A stretch of DNA of 64,000 nucleotides from assembly GCA_030737875.1 (NCBI GenBank), contig CM060915.1, positions 569,950,577-570,014,576 on the forward strand, read 5' to 3'. This document shows, piece by piece, positions 33,603 to 45,280 of the stretch; position 1 is the first letter of the stretch; each line of letters opens with the position of its first letter. A program made the position numbers and the translations under genes. The notes beneath the pieces are model-generated. The model saw only the letters and a program-made list of their open reading frames with translations. It did not search any database and was not told the origin of the DNA. Source of the stretch: Allium sativum (taxonomy: Eukaryota; Streptophyta; Magnoliopsida; Asparagales; Amaryllidaceae).

Positions 33603-34977
33603 TGAGACGACCCAAACTCTCCCTTACGGGAAAGCCCGGATTGAATTGAGAATATGAAAAATCAAAACACAAACATAAGAACATTTCATTGCTATTTATA
33701 CCAATTACATCAGAGTACAAGAATATTCAGAGTATGAACAAATATTACATAGAAAAATATCAGAGATTTAAAATATATAGCAGCGGAAATAAAATGTGTA
33801 AATACAATGCGTAGTGGAAATATAATAACAAATACAACCGAAAGAAATACACGGATACAGAGCATTCTGAATATAGCTCCAGCTGTAAATCTAGGATCCT
33901 GTATAAATAAATCTGCAAAATCAAAACTACTAACTGCCCGTGTGGAAAATATGGGCACCGAGAGTTTAGATAAAAACAACAAACTCCACGTCAGTAATGG
34001 ATCTGGTGTGAGAAAACAATTATTTAAAACTTTACTTTTAAAATATGGTAAATCAAGGGACCACGCCGTATAACATGGAACGGGTTTACCCCCAAGAACA
34101 CCAGTGCCTAAAACAAACAGCGCAATGCTAAATAAAGAAAAATGAAGCTATTATAAGACTCAGGTCCCATCACACAATGAATGTAGTCGATGATAGAGTT
34201 TTTCCTTATAATAGCCAAATATGTTTGGTATGTTTAAAACCAAATCTTTTATTATTACTATAGTGAAGAAATCAACTTCAAATATAAATGTATTAATCAT
34301 AGACACCATGAGCGCCCCATCCCACTATGTCGCCATATATAGGTATACAATCAAAACCACAAAATGTCGTATTGGAAATTTGGATTTCAATACTGGTGGC
34401 TCCTGATTCGAAAGATCTATCACGTAGTGCAATTCCCAATGGTTTACGCCGTAAGCATGCGAAAACACCGTAATGCACATTCGCACTATCCAGGAAACAA
34501 TTTACCGCGGCTTACGTCCAAGCATTGGAAAACACCGCTAACTCTATCCATCGGGGAATCAGGGGGTGTGCCCCTATCCTTACTGGTGTGGGGTGACCAA
34601 ATCCAGTATCACCTTGGTCGACCGAATCCATGACAACTCGTAGGATGTCTATCATCTTCTCTAAAGTATACTGATCTAACCATCAGTTTATCACCATACC
34701 TGTGTGTGAGGCTCGCGAATTAACATTACACAAAGCTGTGTTGTTTAAAGTTGTGCTTTGATCATCATCCACCAAGCTTTGCTTTTCAACAACATCTTGG
34801 ATCCTTGCATCTCAGCATGCCACACTATCAATCCATATTGTGCCACCGATTTCTGCCGATATATAACCTCTGGGCTCGTACGTATCAGAGAAGGGTGTTA
34901 AGCAAGAGAAAAAATTCTCCACCACCAAACAAATATATATTTAGCAGAGATCAATGAATACAGTATAAAGGAATGCA

Positions 34978-35247
34978 ATGTCAGACACACCATCCATTTA
35001 TAAGTCCGTTCTGGGTCTGAACGAAATCGGAGGCACCTTATTCCTCGTCCCGTATGCTCAATACAGGAGAGAGGCCCTCGCATATCCGAACAATCAACAC
35101 ATAAGTCCGGACGGCTACCATTATAGCCCCTTCAAGGTAGCTACTCCAATCATGGGCATCAGTAGCAACCCATCCATTCAATGTGAAGATCATCGGTCTT
35201 GCACCATCTTCAATCTCTTCGACTTTTCGTCGTATAAGTTATTCTGA
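34978..35247 (+). CDS. Small conserved ORF antisense to an LTR (89 aa)
   Basis: Counterpart of the ORF at 13912-14184: MSDTPSIYKSVLGLNEIGG, TLFLVPYAQYRREALAYP, then NNQHISPDGYHY and GISSNP. The two agree in frame over about 75 codons with no indel, while the surrounding LTR has many. The frame then diverges (HRSCTIFNLFDFS). There is no recognised domain, signal peptide or membrane segment. It runs antisense to the LTR (the LTR sense is minus). Whether it is transcribed cannot be judged from sequence. Confidence 0.35.
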   Translation: MSDTPSIYKSVLGLNEIGGTLFLVPYAQYRREALAYPNNQHISPDGYHYSPFKVATPIMGISSNPSIQCEDHRSCTIFNLFDFSSYKLF

Positions 35248-37229
35248 ATGGGTTAAACCCGGTCTTTCCAAATAACTCACGTATCTTATAATCAAGTGCT
35301 ATAACAACACATCATACGCCTCATTCCGATCCAGAATATTCATTTATTCAAATATTCTTTTCACAATTCAAACCAAATTAAGGTTTTCCAAACTAGTCGG
35401 GATTAGCGAACCTTACCGAAGTAATCATTTGTTTATTTTCCCAATCCCAACCTATTCATCCCATGGAGCAAAACTGGTAATACTCCATATCTAACACCAC
35501 GATGTTATCGGTAAAAATTAATTATCATTTCAGGTTCAAATCTAATTAAGATTTAACTATCGCTTGGAGCAAAACTAGTGATACTCCATTCTCGATCATT
35601 TTCTTGAATTGATAATTTTAATTATCACATTCACTTTTCAATCTAATTAAAGATTCATTAAAACTCCAGTTAGTTTTAATCTTCCCAAAAATCAATATTA
35701 ATGATTATTTAACTTTGGAAAACCAAACATGTCACATCAACCATCTACACAGTACCACTGATTTCTACTGATATATAACCTCTAAACTCGTACACCTTAG
35801 AAAAGGGTGTTAAACAAGAGAATAAACTCTCCACCACCAAACAGATATGTATTTAGCAGAGATCAATGAATAGAGCATAAAATACAATGTTAGACATGAA
35901 ATCCTGTCTTTAACTGGGTTAAAGAACCAATGTCATTTAAAACACAGTTCACGATAAACCCAAAATCACATTACATTAACCATGGAATCTTCATAGATAC
36001 AGATTAATATATATAATCTATATAAATTTCTGTGTCCGCCTAATAATATAAATGGAATAACGATGAAGCCTTTTAAATTCCATATATATTAACAGCCTTC
36101 CTCCACAGAAGCTCATCTCGATTATTACCAAATCGAATTCCATTCAATTCCAATTTAATATATTAAATTGGAAATCTTTACTTTGGAAAATTCCATAAAT
36201 CTTAATTAAAAGATTATAAATTCCAAATCATATTCCTCACTGTTAATTGGGTTAGAGAACGAGTGTTACTTAAAACACCGTTCACGATAAAACCAAAAAT
36301 CCAATTTTATTATTCAATTCCAATTAAATATTAATTAATTGGAAAACTTCACTAGTTCTTAGATTAAAGATTTATTCTTTTCTCAACTGGGTTTAAGAAC
36401 AGTGTTAATGAAGACACCATTCACGACAAATCCAAAATCCAAATTCATTCCAATTAAATATTAATTAATTGGTAAATTTTCCTAAATCTTAATTAAAAGA
36501 TTTATTCTTTTATCAACTGGGTTTAAGAACAGTGTTAATGAAGACACCGTTCACGACAAACCCAAAATCAAATTTGATATCAAATACAAGGCTCTGAATA
36601 GAAATTATATCGGCTTATATTCAATATCAAATTCTGAAACCAACCAATATCGTATTAGGAATAACGATATATATATATCTTCCAAATCCCTCAACAATAT
36701 TCGTATAATTACGGAATACAATATCGAAATACTCCAAAGATGATTTCCATTCCAAATCCATTCCAATTTATTTATTGGAAAAATTCTGGTTATTTTAAAA
36801 CCATTTTCAAATCCAATTTATTTATTTCTGAAAATAATTGGATTATTATTCTAGTTAATAACTAGTTCATTTCGATAAAAATATATATTTTATCTTTTCA
36901 AAACGGGAAATCCAAAATGATTCCAAATCATTTATTATGATTTTACATAATTTTTCCACATTTTTAATAATTTTATTATCGCGCGTATAGTTGGTTTCCG
37001 AAAAGGGCCACCGAACTGCATCCATGGTGACCTTTTCTAAAATTGATTTGGACATATCTCCAAATCTAACCGTTAGATTTCAAATCTCTTGTACTCATTG
37101 GAAAGATCTTTTCGATATGATTCCAACGATTCCGATTTTAGGATAATCCGACGGTCGGATCTCCTGTAACATCCATTTAAAGTTAATGGTCGAAATTCGC
37201 GAACGGTCGCTGCGCGTTCTATTCAGGCC

Positions 37230-37230
<1 letters not shown>

Positions 37231-37270
<40 letters not shown>
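37231..37270. repeat. (TA)n microsatellite
   Basis: A nearly pure run of alternating T and A in the family A-like LTR, longer than its counterparts at 8419 and 43236. Confidence 0.9.
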
Positions 37271-37274
<4 letters not shown>

Positions 37275-37299
37275 TTCATCGATTTCCATTTAAAACGAA

Positions 37300-37830
37300 T
37301 TTTACAAATTGTTTTAAAAACGATTTCCACTTCCATTTCAATTTTAAATCAAAACTGAATATTCCTTTTAAATTCATTTCAAATTCATTTTTAAAATGGT
37401 TTCCATTCCATTTCAATTTTAAAATCAAAATTGAGTATTCCTTTTAAACTTGTTTCAAATTCATTTTTAAAACGATTTCCATTTCATTTCAATTTTAAAA
37501 TCAAAATTGAATATTCCTTTTGAATTCTTTTTAAATTCATTTTTAAAACGATTTCCATTTCATTTCAATTTTCAAATCAAAATTGAATATTCCTTTTGAA
37601 TTCGTTTTAAATTCATTTTAAAACGATTTCCATTTGATTTTCAGATTTAAATCAAAATCGAATATTTCATTATAAATTCGTTTTAAATTAATTTTAAAAC
37701 GATTTCCATTTGATTTTTTTTTCAAATTTAAATCAAATTTTAATATTTCGTTATAAATTCGTTTTAAATTCATTTTTAAACGATTTCCATTTCATTTTCA
37801 AATTTAAATCAAATTTGAATATTCCTTATC
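37300..37830. repeat. Tandem array, about 78 bp units
   Basis: Seven units with the core AAAACGATTTCCATTTCATT, then TCAATTTTAAAATCAAAATTGAATATTCC-like sequence and AAATTCATTTTTAAAA. Core positions are near 37320, 37397, 37475, 37547, 37625, 37700 and 37780. In copy 1 (about 8470-8560) and copy 4 (about 43130-43220) only one unit is present. The first three and last three units differ by subtype. Confidence 0.88.
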
Positions 37831-38416
37831 ACTATAATATTAAAATGATAATATTTTCAAAATATCAAATATTGAAATCACTTTTCGACATTCATTATAA
37901 AATGGATAAAATCGACCGAAAATCCCATTCGTATTAAAATGGCGTTTGACAACTTAACATGACTTCACATTTCAATATTCACTGAATATTATTTTTAAAA
38001 TATTCGTTAATTCTGAACTGGAATCAGACTCTATCAATTACCATATAATTTTAGTTATATGGATTTCAGCATCACATGTATACAATAATAACGATAAAAA
38101 ATCATCAAAAATTCATACAACATCCAAAGTGTATTTTACAACTGTATAAGCATTAAAATAGATAAATAACGCTTATACAATCTGTCAACCCACTGATTAA
38201 CATACCACTAATTATTGGGATCAGTGTATGTCAAATGTCATCCAAATACACGCGTTAGGTTTCAAACAACAAATATTGTTTATTATTTGTGTTGTTGGGC
38301 GATGTGTAAAATTTATCGTCCCAATCAATATCAGATAAATAAGTGCACATAAACAAACCGTCCGGTTTGTAAATGAATATTTATTTTATTTCATGATAAT
38401 ATATATATATATATTA

Positions 38417-39494
38417 TTAGACCAAAATCTGGGCCTAACACCCAAATGCAGATCACAGAATACAAAAAACAGTAAATAAAGGGGAGACACACAAAGTTTT
38501 TATAGTGGTTCGGCTGTAGAAGTAGCCTACGTCCACTTTACAATCTTATTATTATACTGACAGATTACAAGAATCAGTTACATGCAGGCACACAATCCGT
38601 GTGTTAATTGAGATTACAAGGGTTTATACATGTAATCCACGTGTTAATTGTGTAGAAAAGAGAAGAATTTTATTGTAGGAAAGTGCAAGGTTCTTGCACT
38701 TTAGTAATGGTGGAAGCAGTGAAGTAGAATGGCCAAAAGTCCTTGAAAATGCCTTCAAATGGTGTATTTATAGTTGTAGGAGAGCAGCAGTACCAAAAGT
38801 CCTTGAAAATGCCTTCAAATGGTGTATTTATAGTTGTAGGAGAGCTTCTGGGTTGACCGGATCGTGATGGGGTACGTGGCACCCGATCAAGGATAATAGG
38901 AGCAAGATGTGGCATGAGAATAGGTCAAAAAAGGGAGCGTATCTGCAGGTCTGAAGGTCGGATCGTGGTCATGGGTCAGATCGTGATATGGCTATCACGA
39001 GCCGAGTCTGGCCGTGAGCGGCATGGTGAAGCTGGAGTGAAGTGCTGGCGATCGGGTCGGATCGTGAGGTGTACCACGGACGGGTCGTGGTCTGAAGAGG
39101 GCGATTCGATGAGGGGCAATCCAATGAGGGACGATCCGAGGGTGCGTGATCCATACTCCGATCGTGTGCTGCTTCGTCGCTTTATCCAGGAAATTGCCAA
39201 ATTACACCAGTTTACGGAAACAGGCATAACTTTCAAACCGTAAGTCCGATTGAGCCAAACCGACGCTCAAACTGAAGCTAACTCAGAGATCTACAAAAGT
39301 TACAGAGCTCAACTTTGTAATCGCTATTTTCGGGACCAAAAGAGGTCATCTGATAGGAGTTTTGGGCCTGTTTATGTTGAGGATGTGATTTTGACCAAAT
39401 CTCTCAATGTCTTCTGACATAGTTTCCATCGCTCGAGCATGTTATCATTCAGGAATTCCATGTGTGACAGCTTTTGCCAAAAAATGTGTCAACA
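38417..39494 (-). mobile_element. Solo-LTR-like insertion with duplicated promoter
   Basis: This 1.1 kb sequence interrupts the family A-like LTR, which resumes at about 39495. On the minus strand it starts TGTTGACACATTTTTTGG. It contains GTGGTTCGGC and GCCTACGTCCAC (about 38507-38536), a pair often seen in plant LTRs. The left end near 38417 is not a clean CA terminus and I cannot prove a target duplication. The middle (38850-39150) is GC-rich with repeated GGATCGTG motifs. The ORFs at 38914-39243 (plus) and 38976-39236 (minus) follow the GC bias and show no domain. Confidence 0.6.
38733..38845 (-). promoter_or_regulatory. 60-bp tandem duplication carrying two TATA boxes
   Basis: A 53-base block beginning CCAAAAGTCCTTGAAAATGC is repeated without change at a period of 60 (38733-38785 and 38793-38845). 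On the minus strand each copy contains CTATAAATACACC, a very good plant TATA box (TATAAATA at 38772-38765 and 38832-38825). The duplication therefore doubles the core promoter of this LTR. Confidence 0.65.
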
Positions 39495-41064
39495 TATATA
39501 AATAATTTTTATATACAATAATATCAATACATGACAATCCAATCGCAATCCAAACAAACAATCAACTGGTCTGTACAATAAATAGTGTCGGGGGCTTCTA
39601 AGCCCCGTCTACAACCTAGTATATAATAATTGTAAATTAAATTGAGTGTGAGAGAGTTCTCACCTTCGTTTCCACTCCACCATTCTTTCAGTCAGTTCCA
39701 TCGTGTAGTGTTCTCCATTGTGATCTCCACGCAATCTGTTTCATGCGGTATATATATATTAAAAAACATATTTTTGATAATGCTACATATAAATAAAAAA
39801 ATTACATTTTTAATTCGCTATTCTTATATATATAATCATATTTTTATTACATTGATTTATATATAAAAATAACACATTTTTATTTCAATGTTTTATATTT
39901 TAAAATTTTGATTTTTTTTCAATGTTTTTCATTTCAAAAATCACGTTTTAAAGCAATGCTATTTATTTATAAAAATCAAGCTACATATTTAAAACAATGC
40001 TAGTTTTTTTTTCAAAACAATGTTATTTTTATTTCTTTTCGAAACAATGCTATTTTTTTTTTCAAAACAATGCTATTTTTTCAAACAATGCTATTTTTTC
40101 AAACAATGCTATTTTTATTACTAAGTTATCAATTTTTAAAGTTTGTATAATTTAATAAACAATTAATGTAATAACCCGGAAAATCCGAGCCAATTTAAAA
40201 TTTTTATTTTGGCAATTTTAGTGGATTTTGAATATTTAAAATGAATTATTTTAAATAATAACGACGAGAAATTTATTTTGAATAGAATTAGAACGTATAT
40301 ATTTATTTGAATCATCATTAGAATATAAATAATTATTTTTAATTATAAAAGGAATTGAAAATGGCGCAGTAGTTTGAAAATTCAGTTTCAAATTTCAAAT
40401 GAATGTACAAGATTCAAAATAAAACGAATTTTGGCGAAACCAAAAACATTAGAATCTATTTGAAAATATCTTTCCAATGAATCCAAAAAATCAAAATTTC
40501 ATTGCGGGAATAAAAGGTTATGGCCAAATGAATTTTCAGAAAGGTCGCTATAGAGTTTATATAGCCCTTGAAAATAGCCATTTTGCAAACGACCTCTATT
40601 TTCGACAAAACCACTTTTGTTGGATCCGGGATGTCAAATTATTGCTAGGTTTCAAATTCCAGAATTTTTGAAGTTAATATGTGAGCGTGGCAAAGGAAAA
40701 TGTGTTTGGTTGATTTCAGTTAAATTAGATCGACCAGAAAAAGGTCATTTTTCAAACTGTCTCAGAATTCGACAGAATCAGCTTTGTTGGGACCGTATCA
40801 TCAAAACATAGCTAAATTTTATTTTCTGGAATTTTTGGGATCAGTATGTGGCCCCGGTAAATTGAATTGTGCGTTTGAATTTAAAATATAATGATTTATA
40901 TTTTAATTTAGCGAAAATTGATCGTAACAACCGAATTGGCTTACGAACATATCCCATTATATTCGAAATGGGGGTGATACGCTAGGGATGACATTCGTTG
41001 GGTTTGATTCAGAGTCTGAACGAAAACTCCACTTTTTGGACTTAAATTAAATTAAATAAATAAA

Positions 41065-41436
41065 ATTATATAATACCCCCTTGTTCTCCTTCCCTGAAGT
41101 CAACCTCCCCTTTTCCTCGTTTGTTCATATCGGAAATTAAAAGAAAAGAAAAAAAATCCTACTACTCCCCATCGCGCACTTGATGGCCTCCGCCGCGACC
41201 ACTGGCCTCTCCAGCACCGGACCCCCTCTCTCCGTCTCCCTCCTCAGCTAAAACCGAAACCCCTAAAACCCGCATCCCCAAATTGAACGGTGGCAACCAG
41301 AAACCGCCCACAGCCATTGCCCTCTGTCCCCGCGCCACCTTAGCAGATCAACCGCCTCCAGCACCCCCTGACGCCGGCGCCTGGCGAGTGCAGCACCCTC
41401 CGTCGTGGTTCGACGTCCAGACCAAGTGCAGTGAGT
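41065..41436 (+). promoter_or_regulatory. Putative family A promoter, GC-rich leader and splice donor (copy 4)
   Basis: ATTATATAAT, then CCCCCTTGTTCTCC, then about 330 bases rich in C and G, ending AAGTGCAGTGAGTTTT (GTGAGT at 41431-41436). The minus-strand copy at 10655-10281 keeps every one of these features. Confidence 0.42.
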
Positions 41437-42689
41437 TTTTTTTCTTAGTATTTATTTTAGTTTAGTTAATGTAATTTAAATAGCATAGTTAAATCTGATT
41501 TAAGTATATATTTCAAGCTAGGATTTTTAGTTAAATAAAAAAATTCGATTTTTATATATAGAAATAGCGAATTAGAGATAGGATTTTTAATGTATACGTA
41601 GCATTATAAAGATATGATATTTATTATACGTATAACATTATAAAAATATGAGTTTTATCTATATAGTAGCATAGTAAAAATATGATTTTTCTTAGTTTAA
41701 AGATACGACTTTCTTAGTATAAAAAGATTAAATTTTTAGCAGTGAAAATATTATATTTTTAAAAATGAAAAGATTAGATTTTTAATTATCTAAAGGTAAG
41801 ATTTTTAACTTTATAAAGGATTGACTTTTAGTTAGTAAAAATATAATTTTCAAGTCAGTAAAAATATAATCTTTATCGATATGAAGTCGTTGTAGAAATA
41901 TAATCTTTATTATATACGCAGCGTTATAAAAATGAGATTTTTATAATATGAATAGCGGTATAAAAATATGATTTTTATATAATAGAGAATATAAAAAATG
42001 TGATTTTTATATATGTAGCGAATACGGACGACGAAAGTAACAAAAGGCGAGCACGGTGAAAATTTTCTACACATGAAGAGTCATGGCGTTTGGTTAAGCT
42101 TATGGGTGAGAACTCCTCACTTTTATTTTAATTTCTAGTTTGAAATATATACTAGGATCCAGACGGTGCTTAGCAGCACCGGACACCCGTCGTCCACAGA
42201 CCATGGATGACTTGTTTATTTGATTGATGTGCTGTGAAATTTTATTATGTGATGTGGAATGAATAAATATTTTATAGTTAAAAATATAACTTTAACATGT
42301 ATATAAAATAAATATTTATAAACAAATCGGACGATTTGTTTATGTACACCCGTATGACTGATATTAATTGGGATGATAAATTTTACACATCGCCCAACTG
42401 CACAAATAAAAATCTGTGTTTATTGATTGGAAACCCCACACGGGTGTTGGGATGATATTTGGCGTACACTAATCCCAATTATTTAGCTGTATGTCGATCG
42501 ATTGGTTGACAGACTGTGTAAGCGTTAATTATTTATATTTAATGCTTATGCAGTTGTGTGGTGCACTCTGGATGATGGTTGATGATTTATCGTTGCTATT
42601 ATATACATGTGTTGTAGGGAATCCATATAATTAACATTATATGTTAATTGATTGGGTCTCCTTCTAATTTGGAAAAAAAAGAATAAAAT

Positions 42690-42965
42690 AAAATTCATGT
42701 GTTGAATAAAATACATATTCATGTGTTGAATAAAAGAAAATTCATTTGTTGAATAAAATATATATTCATGTGTTGAATAAAAGAAAATTCGTGTGTTGAA
42801 TAAAATATATATTCATGTGTTGAATAAAAGGGAATTCATGTGTTGAATGAAATATTAATACAATAAAGTTCACATTTTTATTGTAAATAAGAATTAATAA
42901 ATATTCATGTGTTGAATAAAGTATATATTCATGTGTTGAAGAAAATATTCATTTGTTGAATAGAA
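42690..42965. repeat. Minisatellite, ATTCATGTGTTGAAT units
   Basis: About ten units of ATTCATGTGTTGAAT with short A-rich spacers (AAAATATAT, AAAAGAAA), the reverse complement of the array at 8728-9035. The number and order of the two spacer types are close but not equal between the two arrays. Confidence 0.88.
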
Positions 42966-45166
42966 TAACGAAGTTATTGAAATATATAAAGCCGTGTTGG
43001 TTAGATTGATGCTATTTTAACATGAACGATATTTATATCGATTTTATTCATTTTCATAATGAATATCGAAAAGGAACTGATTTCAAAATCTAATGTTTTG
43101 AAAATATTATCATTTATATATCGATGATATAGAATATTCAATTTTGGTTAGAAATTGTATAGGAAGTTGAAATCATTTTGAAAAAAAAATTAAAACGATT
43201 TACAAAATACATTTTGAAAGGAAATCGATGAAATATACTACTTATATATTATATATATAATGGCCTGAATAGAACGCGCCGCGCCGCGGCAGTTCGCGAA
43301 TTTTGACCATTGACTTCGAATGGACAATACGGGAAACCAGACCTTCGGATTCTCGTAAAACCTGAACTGTTGGGTTCGTATCGAAAAGAGCTTTCTACCG
43401 AATATTAGAGATTTGAAATCTAACGGTTGGATTTGGAATTATGTCCCAATCAAATTTGGAAAAGGTCGCTGTAAGTGCAGTTCGATGGCCGTTTATGGAA
43501 ATCGACTGTACAGGCCTTGATAAATTTATTAAAAATAGTAATAATTTGTGTATAATCAGAAAAAATGATTTGGAAAGAATTGGGATGAAAAACTCCATAT
43601 TTGAAAAGATAAAAATAGATTTTTATCGAAATGAACTTGTTTTGAAGTAGAATTATAATCCATTTATTTTTAAAATAAATAAATTGGATTTGAAAGGGTT
43701 TTAAAAGTAACCAGAGTTTCCAATAATTGAATTGGAATGGATTTGAATTGAAATTGTCTTTGGAATATTTCGATGTTGGATTTCGTGATTATATAGATAT
43801 TGTTATGGAAATTTGAAAGATATATTTATATTGTTATTTCCAATACGATATTTTTTGGTCGTAGGATTTGATATTGAATATAAGACGATACATTTTCCAT
43901 TCAGAGCCTTGAATTTAATATCAAATGGAATTTGGGTTTGTCGCGAATGATGTCATCATTAACACTATTCTTTAACCCAATTGAGAAAAAGATTTAATCT
44001 TTTTAATTAGATTAATGAAGAATACCAATTAATTAATATTTAATTGGAATTGAATTGAAATTGATTTTTGGGTTTACCGTAAACGGTGTTTAAAATAACA
44101 TTCGTTCTTTAACCCAATAATTAATGGGATGTGAATTGGTTTTGTTGTGAACTGTGTTTTAACGACATTCGTTCTTTAACCCGATTTACAGTGAAATGTG
44201 ATTTGGAATTTATAAATCTTTTGTAAAGATTTAAAGGAGATTTTCCAAAGTAAAGTTTTCCAATTTAATAAAATAAATTGGGATGGAATGGAATTCGATT
44301 CGGTAGTAATCGAAGTGAACCTCTATGGAGGAAGACAACTAATATATCTGGAATTTAAAAGGCTTTGCCGTTATTCCATTTACATTTTTAGTCGGATATG
44401 GAAGTTTATATCGATAATATATATCGATTTGTTTTCCATGAAGATTCCATTGTAAATGGAATGTGATTCTAGGTTTATCGTGAACCGTGTTTTACATGGC
44501 ATTGTTCTTTAACCCAGGTAAAGACAAGATATGATTTCCCAAGTTAAATAGTCATTAATATTGATTTTTGGGAAGATTAAAACCAAGTGGTGTTTTAATG
44601 AATCTTTAATTAGAATGAAATGATCGAGAATGGAGTATCACCAGTTTTGCTCCAGGCGATAGTTAAATCTTTAATTAGATTTGAACGTGAAATTGTTATT
44701 GAATTTACCGATAACATTGTTGTGTTAGATATGAAGTATGACCAGTTTTACTTCATGGGATGAATAGGTTGGGGTTGGGAAATTTAACAAGTGATTACTT
44801 CGGTAAGGTTCGCTAATCCTGACTATTTTGGATAAACCATAATTTGGTTTGAATTGATATTCCAAAGAAGATTAAAGAATAAATTTAAAGAATTTATCTT
44901 TGATAAAATTAATGGGAACCTTTCCCAAAGTGTAAGAATATTGAAATAAAAGAATATTATGAATTGGAATGAGGCGTATTTTGTGTTTGTGCAACACTTG
45001 TTTATTATATACGCGAGTTATTTAGAAAGACTGGGTTTGTCCCATTCTGAATAACTGATTGGACGATGTGTCGAGGATGAAGACAGTGGTCGAAGACCGG
45101 AGGTCTTCACATCTTTTGGATAATTACTGATGATCTTGATTGGGCTATACACCTAAGAGGAGGGAA

Positions 45167-45280
45167 TCAATTGGTGTTCGTCGAGACGTACTTGGAGATC
45201 GATGGATATGCGAGGTACAAGATGCCTCCGGTTTCGTTCAGACCTAGAATGGACTTGTAAATGGACTGTGTGTCTAACAT
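45167..45280 (-). CDS. Short relative of the antisense LTR ORF (37 codons)
   Basis: From an ATG at 45280 the minus strand reads MLDTQSIYKSILGLNETGG and stops at 45167-45169. It matches the first 19 residues of the ORF at 34978 with few changes. A deletion inside the region joins GGI to LAYPSIS and the frame ends early. It is annotated as a conserved ORF relic; function unknown. Confidence 0.3.
   Translation of the reverse strand: MLDTQSIYKSILGLNETGGILYLAYPSISKYVSTNTN

Larger units (their letters stand above)
33603..40166 (-). repeat. Family A-like LTR, copy 3 (3' LTR of a minus-strand element)
   Basis: Its left edge is an exact LTR terminus (TGAGACGACCC on plus, matching TGTTACGACCTG at 12608) set directly against the previous element's LTR. 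From left to right it matches 12608-13904, then the antisense ORF region, then 6446 to roughly 10200 in copy 1. It is much more diverged from copies 1 and 4 than they are from each other. The first roughly 1.4 kb in LTR sense, with the promoter block, is absent because another LTR begins at 40167. It contains an expanded 78 bp array (37300-37830), TA repeats, and an inserted 1.1 kb LTR-like element at 38417-39494. Confidence 0.78.
40167..45280 (+). repeat. Family A LTR, copy 4
   Basis: It starts TGTAATAACCCGGAAAATCC at 40167, directly against copy 3, and matches the reverse complement of 6446-11555 along its whole length. Modules in order: ATTATATAAT at 41065-41074, GC-rich leader, GTGAGT at 41431-41436, AT-rich part, conserved hairpin at 42368-42397, minisatellite 42690-42965, TA repeat near 43236. 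Similarity to the other copies ends at 45280, at the ATG of the small antisense ORF. After that the sequence is a family B LTR in the opposite orientation. The last part of the LTR and the element interior are missing. Confidence 0.83.
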
